Of a DNA stretch of 7,172 nucleotides, positions 1 through 6,149 are shown piece after piece (positions within the stretch are counted from its first letter, which is position 1; every line of letters starts with the position of its first letter). The translations under genes and the position numbers were made by a program. Under the pieces are notes generated by a model. The model was not told the origin of the DNA, did not search any database, and saw only the letters and a program-made list of their open reading frames with translations. The stretch covers positions 1-7,172 of the forward strand of contig CAMTBF010000177.1 of the NCBI GenBank assembly GCA_947068385.1, in the 5' to 3' direction. This DNA is from an uncultured Lachnospiraceae bacterium (lineage in GTDB: Bacteria > Bacillota > Clostridia > Lachnospirales > Lachnospiraceae).

Positions 1-2
1 AA

Positions 3-511
3 AGCCCAACCGGCGATCCAGCCAAAGCCTTCACCAAAGACAACGTTTATCCAAGGAAGGCGGCTTTACCATTTACCATGGCATGGAGGGCGAGCATTTC
101 AACTATAGCGATGATGTTCCCGTGGTCATCGATATGGATTACAACGCCACGGATAAGGACTGGATCCGTGACGATATGTTCCTGGTGGGAAATTCCGGAT
201 TTTATTACACGGAAAAGGATTTTACCCTGGCCATGGCCCAGAGCTATGGGGAGTGGGCCGATTATGTCATCGACAATTATGCCAATGCAGGCGCCGGAAC
301 CCTCAGATATAATCCCGTATACTCCTCAGACGTGCGGATCGAGCATTCCACGGAGCTGAATCTGGCCAGCGATGAATATGTGGTGAAATGCATCACCTGT
401 AAGGCGGATGAGTTCGATGGCCTTATGGAGGCATACCGGGCAGCCATGAAGGACGCGGGGGCGGAAGCGGTCTGGGAGGACTATGCCGCGCACTACGGTT
501 CCGCTCAGTAA
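3..511 (+). CDS. ABC transporter extracellular solute-binding protein, C-terminal part, with apparent frameshift
   Basis: This is the C-terminal ~170 residues of a family 1 (LplA/LipO-like) sugar-binding lipoprotein. Such proteins are anchored outside the membrane and deliver sugars or oligosaccharides to two permeases. The signal peptide and N-lobe lie outside the window. The reading frame of 53-511 gives SKEGGFTIYHGMEGEHF, then an alternation of aromatic and acidic residues. It ends in an amphipathic helix, DEFDGLMEAYRAAMKDAGAE, and the terminal AVWEDYAAHYGSAQ, which fits the closing helices of this family. Upstream of about position 50 this frame turns into Arg/Gln/Ser-rich nonsense, while the neighbouring frame (from base 3) reads GDPAKAFTKDNVY, which is protein-like. 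One missing base in the TTATCC stretch at 47-52 would join them. It is either a sequencing error, plausible if this is a contig end, or a real frameshift. The stop is TAA at 509-511. The family call is from memory of the fold's C-terminal pattern, so the substrate is unknown. Confidence 0.72.
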   Translation, partial: PNRRSSQSLHQRQRLSKEGGFTIYHGMEGEHFNYSDDVPVVIDMDYNATDKDWIRDDMFLVGNSGFYYTEKDFTLAMAQSYGEWADYVIDNYANAGAGTLRYNPVYSSDVRIEHSTELNLASDEYVVKCITCKADEFDGLMEAYRAAMKDAGAEAVWEDYAAHYGSAQ

Positions 512-548
512 GCCCGCGCCACCGGGCAAAGGGTACAGACGCAGGCAG

Positions 549-582
549 CGCATGCCCGGTTCCGGCTTGAGCCGGGCATGCG
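549..582 (+). terminator. 11-bp perfect hairpin after the binding-protein gene (weak terminator or processing stem)
   Basis: CGCATGCCCGG (549-559) is perfectly complementary to CCGGGCATGCG (572-582), with a 12-base loop. It begins 37 bases after the binding-protein stop. The base run that follows is A-rich (GAAAAG would be unusual for a rho-independent site) and there is no T tract, so this is not a canonical intrinsic terminator. It may be a 3'-end stabilising stem that keeps binding-protein mRNA abundant relative to the downstream enzymes, as is common after solute-binding-protein genes. The ATG at 578 lies inside the right arm, which argues against that codon being a translation start. Confidence 0.45.
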
Positions 583-611
583 AAAAGCCGATATGAAAAC
601 ATATCAAATCT

Positions 612-638
612 ATGACTACAGAAAGGCATGGTTATTAT
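612..638 (+). promoter_or_regulatory. Candidate sigma-A promoter in AT-rich leader
   Basis: The stretch 583-640 is only about 29% GC, against coding DNA that looks near 60%. Within it, TATTAT (633-638) matches the -10 consensus at five of six bases, and ATGACT (612-617) matches the -35 consensus at four of six, but with a short 15-base spacer. Transcription from here would begin near 645, just ahead of the ribosome binding site at 650-656. The base composition supports a non-coding leader. The exact promoter boxes are a weak call. Confidence 0.25.
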
Positions 639-649
639 TTATGACGGAC

Positions 650-656
650 AGGAAAG
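650..656 (+). promoter_or_regulatory. Ribosome binding site choosing the ATG at 662
   Basis: AGGAAAG ends five bases before the ATG at 662. The earlier in-frame ATGs at 578, 593 and 641 have no comparable purine-rich site at proper spacing. The nearest candidate for 641, GAAAGG at 621-626, is 14 bases away. The codons between 578 and 661 are AT-rich, unlike the rest of the gene. Together these favour 662 as the start. Confidence 0.55.
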
Positions 657-661
657 ATGGC

Positions 662-1723
662 ATGAATTATGCCCCTAAAGGCAGACCCGCACCCGTGGTC
701 GCCCCCGGCACCTTCTGCATCGCCGCCGTGGCGCTGAATCACGGCCATATCTACGGGATGTGCAACGGGCTGGTCGAAGCAGGCGCACGCGTGAAATGGG
801 TATACGACCCCGACCCCGCCAGGGTGGCGCAGTTCCTCAAGGCGTTTCCAGATGCCGCGGCCGCCAGAAGCGAGGCGGAAATCCTGGAGGATCCTGAGGT
901 GAAGCTGGTCTGCGGCGCGGCGGTCACCAGTGAAAGATGCGCCCTTGGGCTGCGCGTCATGGCTGCGGGCAAGGATTATTTCACGGATAAAGCCCCTCTC
1001 ACCACGCTGGAGCAGCTTGCGGCGGCAAAGGAGATGGTCGAAAAGACCGGCCGGAAGTACATGGTGTATTACAGCGAACGCATCCATGTGGAATCCGCCG
1101 TCTTCGCCGGACAGTTGATTCAGGAGGGCGCTATCGGGGCTCCCATCCATGTGGACGGCTTCGGCCCCCACAGAGTGGACGACCCGAAAAGCAGGCCTGG
1201 CTGGTTCTTCCAGAGGGAAAAATACGGCGGCATCCTCTGCGACATCGGCAGCCATCAGATTGAACAGTTCCTCTTCTACTGCGGCGCGAAGGATGCTCAG
1301 GTAACCTACAGCCAGGTGGGAAATTACGGCCACCCGGACTACCCGGAGCTGGAGGACTTTGGGGATGCCGTGCTGGTGGGGGACAATGGAGCCACGCAGC
1401 ACTTCAGGGTGGACTGGTTCACTCCGGACGGCCTCTCCACCTGGGGGGACGGAAGGACCTTCATCCTGGGCACGGAAGGTTACATAGAGCTGCGCAAATA
1501 TGTCAACATAGGCACCGGAAGCCGAACCGGAGACCATGTATTTCTGGTGGACGGGCAGGGCGAGCATCATTTCGAGGTATCCGGCAAGGTGGGATATCCC
1601 TATTTCGGGCAGCTGATTCTGGATTGCCTGAACCGGACAGAAAACGCCATGACCCAGGAGCACGCCTTCAAGGCCGCGGAACTCTGCGTCAGGGCCCAGC
1701 TCCAGGCCGTCAGGGTCAAATAA
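662..1723 (+). CDS. Gfo/Idh/MocA family oxidoreductase with atypical nucleotide-binding motif
   Basis: This is a predicted cytoplasmic NAD(P)-dependent sugar, inositol or related polyol oxidoreductase of 353 residues, a normal length for the family. The N-terminal Rossmann domain (about 15-125) has NHGHIYGM (26-33) where most relatives have GxGxxG. The second strand ends in VYDPDP, with D49 placed to bind the adenosine ribose, favouring NAD. The usual EKP motif is DKAP, keeping the lysine (K110). The C-terminal alpha/beta domain carries GGILCDIGSHQIEQ, which supplies D194 and the likely catalytic H198. An open frame continues upstream to ATGs at 578, 593 and 641, but the ribosome binding site and the drop in GC favour 662. 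The stop TAA (1721-1723) is 21 bases before the next oxidoreductase start, so the two are probably co-transcribed. Family membership is firm; reaction and substrate are not determined. It belongs to a subgroup that seems to be usual in Lachnospiraceae sugar clusters (recollection). Confidence 0.86.
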   Translation: MNYAPKGRPAPVVAPGTFCIAAVALNHGHIYGMCNGLVEAGARVKWVYDPDPARVAQFLKAFPDAAAARSEAEILEDPEVKLVCGAAVTSERCALGLRVMAAGKDYFTDKAPLTTLEQLAAAKEMVEKTGRKYMVYYSERIHVESAVFAGQLIQEGAIGAPIHVDGFGPHRVDDPKSRPGWFFQREKYGGILCDIGSHQIEQFLFYCGAKDAQVTYSQVGNYGHPDYPELEDFGDAVLVGDNGATQHFRVDWFTPDGLSTWGDGRTFILGTEGYIELRKYVNIGTGSRTGDHVFLVDGQGEHHFEVSGKVGYPYFGQLILDCLNRTENAMTQEHAFKAAELCVRAQLQAVRVK

Positions 1724-1730
1724 ATCATGA

Positions 1731-1737
1731 AGGGAGA
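1731..1737 (+). promoter_or_regulatory. Ribosome binding site supporting a GTG start at 1745
   Basis: AGGGAGA sits seven bases before GTG 1745. The upstream in-frame ATG at 1727 has only TCAAATAAATC in front of it, with no Shine-Dalgarno sequence. It would also place six residues (MKGDII) ahead of the normal family start, which typically begins directly with the first beta strand. Confidence 0.7.
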
Positions 1738-1744
1738 CATCATC

Positions 1745-2905
1745 GTGATTCATGCAGCAATCGTAGGTACCGGAAACATCGCCCCCGCCCATGTGGCAGG
1801 CCTGCTGACCTTTCCGGAGAGATGTAAGATAGTGGCCCTCTGCGATATCTATCCCGAGAAGGCAGAGGCAATGAAGGAAAAATACGGGCTGGACTGCGCC
1901 GTGTTCAGCGACCATCGGAGCATGCTGGATTCCGGCATCGCGATTGACCTGGTCCACGTGTGCACGCCGCCCTATGTCCATGCTTCCATCGCCATAGACA
2001 GCATGGACGCCGGGTGCAATGTGCTGGTGGAGAAGCCCATGGCCACCTGTCTGGCTGAGTGCGATGCCATGCTGGAGGCCGAGGAGCGAAACCATGTGAC
2101 CATGGCCTGCATCGCCCAGAACCGTTTCCGGAATTCCATCTATAAGCTGAAAAAGACCGCGGACAGCGGCCTGGCCGGAAAGCTATGCTTCGCCAGAGTG
2201 GAATCCGCCTGGTGGCGGGGCCACTGCTACTATGACCTGTGGTGGCGGGGCACCTGGGAAAAGGAAGGGGGCGGCCCCACCCTGAACCACGCCGTGCACC
2301 ATATCGATATGCTCAACTGGCTGGAGGGAAGGCTGCCGGACACCGTGATGGCCATGGCCACCAATGTGATGCATGACAATGCCGAGGTGGAGGATCTGTC
2401 CACCGCCTGCCTGCATTACCCGGATGGAGGTCTGGCCCAGGTCACCAGCTCCGTTGTCCATCACGGCGAGGAACAGGGCATCGTCCTTCAGTGCGCCGAT
2501 GCCAGGATATCCGCCCCCTGGGACGTGAAGGCGGAGCTCAGCCAGAGGAACGGCTTCCCCCAGCCGGAGGGGAACAGGGCGCTCATGGACAAGCTGAACG
2601 CTTTTTACCAGGGCATCCCAGACCTCATCCACGAGGGCCACGCCGGGGAAATCGATGATGTCCTCACCGCGCTGGAATCCGGCACCAGGCCCCTGATCAC
2701 AGGCACGGACGGCCGCAGGACAGTGGAGCTGATCACGGCGATCTACCTGTCCTGCTTCAGCGGGCGCACAGTGAAGCTTCCCCTTGACAAGAGCCAGGAG
2801 TGCTATACCTTTGAGGGCATCCTCAAAAACGCCACCCGTTTCTATGAAAAAAAGGAATCTGTGGAAAACTTTGCGGAGGAAGCCATCAGTCTGGGAAATT
2901 ATTAG
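1745..2905 (+). CDS. Gfo/Idh/MocA family oxidoreductase (canonical motifs)
   Basis: This is a predicted cytoplasmic NAD(P)-dependent dehydrogenase or reductase of 386 residues acting on a sugar or polyol. From the GTG start the protein opens MIHAAIVGTGNIA, giving the Rossmann motif at residues 8-13. Strand two ends at ALCDIY, with D34 suggesting NAD. CTPP lies at 73-76 and the classical EKP at 96-98. The C-terminal domain has GGGPTLNHAVHHID (175-188). H185 and D188 are the conserved pair of the family, and N181 stands where many members have Asp, a common variation. Two WWRG motifs ten residues apart (156-159, 166-169) precede it and probably line the active site. An ATG at 1727 gives a version six residues longer but lacks a ribosome binding site. 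It follows the first oxidoreductase closely, and their dissimilar motifs argue against a recent duplication. The two may catalyse successive or opposite redox steps on one substrate (inference). Substrate unknown. Confidence 0.88.
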   Translation: MIHAAIVGTGNIAPAHVAGLLTFPERCKIVALCDIYPEKAEAMKEKYGLDCAVFSDHRSMLDSGIAIDLVHVCTPPYVHASIAIDSMDAGCNVLVEKPMATCLAECDAMLEAEERNHVTMACIAQNRFRNSIYKLKKTADSGLAGKLCFARVESAWWRGHCYYDLWWRGTWEKEGGGPTLNHAVHHIDMLNWLEGRLPDTVMAMATNVMHDNAEVEDLSTACLHYPDGGLAQVTSSVVHHGEEQGIVLQCADARISAPWDVKAELSQRNGFPQPEGNRALMDKLNAFYQGIPDLIHEGHAGEIDDVLTALESGTRPLITGTDGRRTVELITAIYLSCFSGRTVKLPLDKSQECYTFEGILKNATRFYEKKESVENFAEEAISLGNY

Positions 2906-2908
2906 CCC

Positions 2909-2944
2909 GGCAGAACCATGCAAAAATCGTAAACAGCATCTGCC
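2909..2944 (+). other. Intergenic stem-loop just after the second oxidoreductase stop
   Basis: GGCAGA (2909-2914) pairs with TCTGCC (2939-2944). After a four-base bulge, TGC (2919-2921) pairs with GCA (2936-2938), leaving a 14-base A-rich loop. It starts three bases after the TAG stop. No T tract follows, so it is unlikely to be a rho-independent terminator. It may be an mRNA-stabilising stem or one arm of a larger leader structure with 2999-3030. Confidence 0.3.
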
Positions 2945-2998
2945 ACGCACGGCGCCCCAGAGGATTTACAGACGCATTCCTTTCGCGGCCGGAAATTC

Positions 2999-3030
2999 TC
3001 TGCCCATGCCCGGGTGCTGGGCGAGGCAGA
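2999..3030 (+). other. Imperfect stem-loop upstream of the DUF4450-like gene
   Basis: TCTGCC (2999-3004) pairs with GGCAGA (3025-3030), and GCCC (3008-3011) pairs with GGGC (3019-3022) inside a small internal loop. It ends 14 bases before the ribosome binding site. Its outer hexamers are the same pair as in the stem at 2909-2944 but in reversed order, so alternative pairings across the gap are possible. Confidence 0.3.
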
Positions 3031-3044
3031 TGCGGAACTATAAT

Positions 3045-3050
3045 AGGAGG
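3045..3050 (+). promoter_or_regulatory. Strong ribosome binding site for the DUF4450-like gene
   Basis: A perfect AGGAGG lies seven bases before ATG 3058, the optimal spacing. It fixes the start and predicts efficient translation of the large protein, the strongest such site in the window. Confidence 0.85.
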
Positions 3051-3057
3051 ATAGACA

Positions 3058-6009
3058 ATGACTGAATATATGCCCTGTAACGGGTGGATTGAAGGGATGA
3101 ACAAGCCCAATTTCTCAAACAGGCATATCTATGAGGGGAACTCGCCTGTCTACATCATGGCCGGGGACAGGCCGCTGATCCGCCTGGCGGAGAAGCGGAT
3201 CATGCTGGGGACGCTCCGGCTCTCCTGCCGGGGGAAGGCCCTGGAGGACTGTGCCGAAATCCGCATGTACTATCGCCCGGGCATGGTCAGATGGCGGATA
3301 TCCGATCCGGCGCTGCCCGGGGAGATAGCCCTTGCCGTCACCTCCCCGGGCGACGGCCTGGGCCTGGTACTGCAGGCGGATTCCCCTGAGGAGCTTATGT
3401 TTTCCTACGGAGGTCTGGCCGAAGCCGTACAGTCCCCCGGCTACAGCTTTTCCGAGGAGTGGAACATCGATGTCAGCAGAGGCGACGACATGCTCCTGCG
3501 GACGGCCTTCCTCCCGCAGTGGCTGGAGGGGAACCAGGCGGAATGGACAGGGGACGGAAAGGAAATCCTGCTTTCAGGTACGGCCACAGCCCGGCGCATA
3601 TATGTGAAATCGGACGGAGAGCTATATATCCGGGATTCTCAGGCCATGGGCAGCATCGGCACATATTTTTCCGCCTGCTTCCAGCCCGCCGTGGATGCTC
3701 CCCAAGCCTTCGCGGCGGGGCGCGCCCGGTCAGAGCGCCTTTCCGGGCAGCTTGCGGTGGACACCCCGGATGCATATATCAATATGGCCTGCGCGGTGGC
3801 TGCGGGAGAAATGGACGGAGCCTGGCGGCCGCCCAAGACCATCCATGGGAACATGAACTGGTCCATGCCCTTTGTCGGCTGGCTGGTGCACTGCGGGCAC
3901 GCGCTGCTGGGCCGCCACGACAGGATGAAGGAGACCCTGAGGGCCTATGCGGCGGCCCAGGAAAAGCAGGAGACCCATACCGGATACGCCATGGAGGAGA
4001 CCTATACCAGGCCCGCCCCGGATTCCCGTTTTTACGGCAAGGGGCGCATCCTGGAGGACCAGGGGCTCTACAATATGCAGACCCAGTTCTTCCATCAGAT
4101 GATTCAGGCATGGCGCTGCAGCGGGGACAGCGAGTTCGCCGCCCTGCTGCGGGATGCGCTCAGGCTGCACATAGAATGGGAGGACGAATGCTTCGACCCG
4201 GAGGATACCGGGCTGTATGCCAGCGTCATCAATACATGGCCCACGGACAGCGTGTCCTACGCCGACGGGGCTTCCGTGGAGGAGACCGCCTATGCCTATG
4301 CGGCGCGCCGGGCCATGGCGGAGCTCACCGAGGGCGAGGAATCGTTAAAATATGCCCGTAAAGCCCACCGGATAAAGGAGGCGTTCCTGAGAGAGCTCTG
4401 GATTCCCGAAAAAGGATATCCCGGAACCTATCGCGAACGCGGCGGAAGGCTCCATGAGGATGCCTGGATCTACTCCTCCTTCCTGCCGGTGGAATGCGGC
4501 CTCCTGGATGCCTTCCAGACCGCCCAGGCCCTCTACTATCCCCTCTGGGCGCTGGAACGGGAAAGGGACGGCGGCTTCCTCTTTTCCAACTGGATTCCGG
4601 GAATATGGTCGGTGCGCGAGAACGGGGCCGGGGAAAACATGCAGCAGGCCTGCGCGTTCTTCCAGGGCGGAGAGGTAAAGGAGGGACTGGATATCCTGGA
4701 AAAGGCGGCCCGGCGCTACCTGGACGCCCTCATCCCCGGAGATATGACCCATGCCACCGTGGAGACCGCCAGCCTGTTCATCAAGACAGTGGTGGAGGGC
4801 CTGTTCGGATACCGTCCCGACTATCCCAATGGCCGGGTGACCATCGCTCCCATGCTTCCCTTTGCGTGGGAAAAGGCCAGCCTGCGGACTGACGATGTGT
4901 CCATAAGCTGGGAACGCTACGGCATCCAGGTCAGCCTGGCGCGTCCTGCCGACCTTACCATACGCATGCGTCTGTATGCGGAGGAGCTTTGCGACGTGAC
5001 GGGAGCGGAGGATTGGTCCCTGGAGCCGGGCATCGGCGGCATGACCCTGGTGCTGCGGCTGGGCGTCCGCGACAGGGCGCAGGTTCATCTGCATGTCAGC
5101 GGAGAGCGGGATTTCCTGCCCTGGGAGGATGCCTGCCAGGTTCCCGCCGGGGAGGACATCTTCAATCCCCAGGGTGCAGACCGGAATTCCTGGGGAGAGC
5201 ACATGGCCTTCCGCAGGATGCCGGACGGATGCTTTAGGGCAATCCGCCTGCATTTGGGGGCAGATCCGCAGAAGGAGCATCTGCGGCGCAAGCAGTGCAC
5301 AAAGCTCCCTGAAAAGGCCGCCTTTGAGACATTGGATCTCTCCGGTCTCTTCAACGCCGACGTGACGGACATCTTCCGCCAGGAATACCTGTCCCCCAGG
5401 CCCCAAAAGGGCTGCAGCACCCAGGTCGGTCTGGACGGTTTCTCCCTGTGGACCTTCCCCTGCTGGGGAATCCGGCCGCCCGATATGCGCCTGGAGAAAT
5501 CGGGCCAGGTGAAAAGTCCGGCGGGAATTCCCTTCCATATCTGTGGGAAGTCCGAAAACATCGCATTCGCCAGCCTTTGGGACAACTATCCCGACTCTGT
5601 GGAGCTGGCCGTGGGATGCCGGGCCAGCATGGCGGCTGTACTGATCGCCGGTTCCACCAATCCGAACCAGTGCGGCATCGAAAACGCAAGGCTCATCTTC
5701 ACCTATGAGGACGAATCGGCCGAGGAGCTTCCGCTGGTCAATCCGGACAATTACATCAATCTATGTCCCTATCCGGAGCGCGCCTCCGCCCTTGGCAAGA
5801 AGGTGATGCGGAACGATGTCTTTAATGAGATAGACGCAAAGCTGATGAAGGATTTCACGCCGGAGCTTATAGACCTGGGCGAGAATCTCAGAGCCCTCTC
5901 AATCCGCTGGCCCCTCCCGGACGGCAAAGCGCTGAAAAGCATACGTCTGACGGCATGCTCCCGGGAAATCGTCGTCGGGCTGATGGCAGTGACATTGATT
6001 CGAAATTGA
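3058..6009 (+). CDS. DUF4450-like (alpha/alpha)6-barrel protein, putative intracellular glycoside hydrolase
   Basis: This 983-residue protein has no signal peptide or membrane segment, so it is predicted to be cytoplasmic. I recognise the pattern of DUF4450 proteins, best known to me from Bacteroidetes. An N-terminal beta region (about 1-230) includes YRPGMVRWRISDP. A helical six-hairpin barrel (about 235-600) has HGNMNW (263-268), then GWLVHCGHALLGRHDR from 274, ADGASVEETAYAY from 402, HEDAWIYSSFLPVECGL from 466, and FSNWIPGIWSVRENGAGEN from 509. VEGLFGYRPDYPNGRVTIAP follows from about 579, where the helical repeat gives way to beta strands. The C-terminal part (about 600-983) is beta-rich, with LDLSGLFNADVTDIF, NIAFASLWDNYP and AGSTNPNQC, also shared with the family. 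The fold class contains many glycosidases and lyases that use an Asp/Glu pair. D403, E408/E409, E467/D468 and E580 are candidates only. It lies downstream of the sugar-binding protein and two sugar oxidoreductases, so a role in cleaving an imported glycoside is inferred; activity is unproven. Confidence 0.78.
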   Translation: MTEYMPCNGWIEGMNKPNFSNRHIYEGNSPVYIMAGDRPLIRLAEKRIMLGTLRLSCRGKALEDCAEIRMYYRPGMVRWRISDPALPGEIALAVTSPGDGLGLVLQADSPEELMFSYGGLAEAVQSPGYSFSEEWNIDVSRGDDMLLRTAFLPQWLEGNQAEWTGDGKEILLSGTATARRIYVKSDGELYIRDSQAMGSIGTYFSACFQPAVDAPQAFAAGRARSERLSGQLAVDTPDAYINMACAVAAGEMDGAWRPPKTIHGNMNWSMPFVGWLVHCGHALLGRHDRMKETLRAYAAAQEKQETHTGYAMEETYTRPAPDSRFYGKGRILEDQGLYNMQTQFFHQMIQAWRCSGDSEFAALLRDALRLHIEWEDECFDPEDTGLYASVINTWPTDSVSYADGASVEETAYAYAARRAMAELTEGEESLKYARKAHRIKEAFLRELWIPEKGYPGTYRERGGRLHEDAWIYSSFLPVECGLLDAFQTAQALYYPLWALERERDGGFLFSNWIPGIWSVRENGAGENMQQACAFFQGGEVKEGLDILEKAARRYLDALIPGDMTHATVETASLFIKTVVEGLFGYRPDYPNGRVTIAPMLPFAWEKASLRTDDVSISWERYGIQVSLARPADLTIRMRLYAEELCDVTGAEDWSLEPGIGGMTLVLRLGVRDRAQVHLHVSGERDFLPWEDACQVPAGEDIFNPQGADRNSWGEHMAFRRMPDGCFRAIRLHLGADPQKEHLRRKQCTKLPEKAAFETLDLSGLFNADVTDIFRQEYLSPRPQKGCSTQVGLDGFSLWTFPCWGIRPPDMRLEKSGQVKSPAGIPFHICGKSENIAFASLWDNYPDSVELAVGCRASMAAVLIAGSTNPNQCGIENARLIFTYEDESAEELPLVNPDNYINLCPYPERASALGKKVMRNDVFNEIDAKLMKDFTPELIDLGENLRALSIRWPLPDGKALKSIRLTACSREIVVGLMAVTLIRN

Positions 6010-6043
6010 GTAGGGGAATGCCCTTCTCCACTACCCGCCGCGC

Positions 6044-6085
6044 GGCCCGCATGCCGCCCCAGCGGCAAATTTCCATATGCGGGCC
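6044..6085. repeat. Nested palindrome in the convergent intergenic region
   Basis: GGCCCGCAT (6044-6052) is perfectly complementary to ATGCGGGCC (6077-6085). Enclosed directly after the left arm is a second perfect hairpin, GCCGC (6053-6057) with GCGGC (6062-6066), closed by a CCCA loop. No T tract follows on either strand. It could protect the 3' end of the DUF4450-like mRNA or block read-through between the convergent genes. No function is demonstrated. Confidence 0.4.
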
Positions 6086-6090
6086 TGTGC

Positions 6091-6123
6091 AGAGAAAAGG
6101 AGCCGCCTGTCTACGGCAGCTCC
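6091..6123 (-). terminator. Rho-independent terminator of recJ
   Basis: On the minus strand, GGAGCTGCC (6123-6115) pairs with GGCGGCTCC (6107-6099) over nine base pairs, one of them a G-T wobble. It has a seven-base loop and is followed directly by TTTTCTCT (6098-6091). It begins 27 bases past the recJ stop. The plus-strand transcript has the same stem but is followed by AGATGA, so termination is directional, serving recJ. Confidence 0.8.
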
Positions 6124-6149
6124 AGATGAACGTCCTTGGCTATTTCTGG

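Noticed and set aside
591..605. A CcpA catabolite-response (cre)-like sequence, ATGAAAACATATCAA.
   Set aside because: It mismatches the consensus at the central G and at the downstream C, so it is not supported without further evidence.
578..661. An N-terminal extension of 28 residues for the first oxidoreductase.
   Set aside because: The ATG at 578 lies within a hairpin arm, the stretch is AT-rich unlike the gene, and the best ribosome binding site serves 662.
635..2095. A 486-codon open frame on the minus strand opposite both oxidoreductases.
   Set aside because: It is antisense to two clearly recognisable genes, has no recognisable domain and is His/Gly/Ala-rich as expected for a shadow frame in GC-rich DNA.
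3039..3044. A perfect TATAAT box directly before the ribosome binding site at 3045.
   Set aside because: Transcription would begin inside or after the ribosome binding site, and no TTGACA-like box lies about 17 bases upstream.
4345..5538. A 397-codon minus-strand open frame inside the DUF4450-like gene.
   Set aside because: Shadow frame: the opposite strand carries conserved family motifs throughout this stretch.
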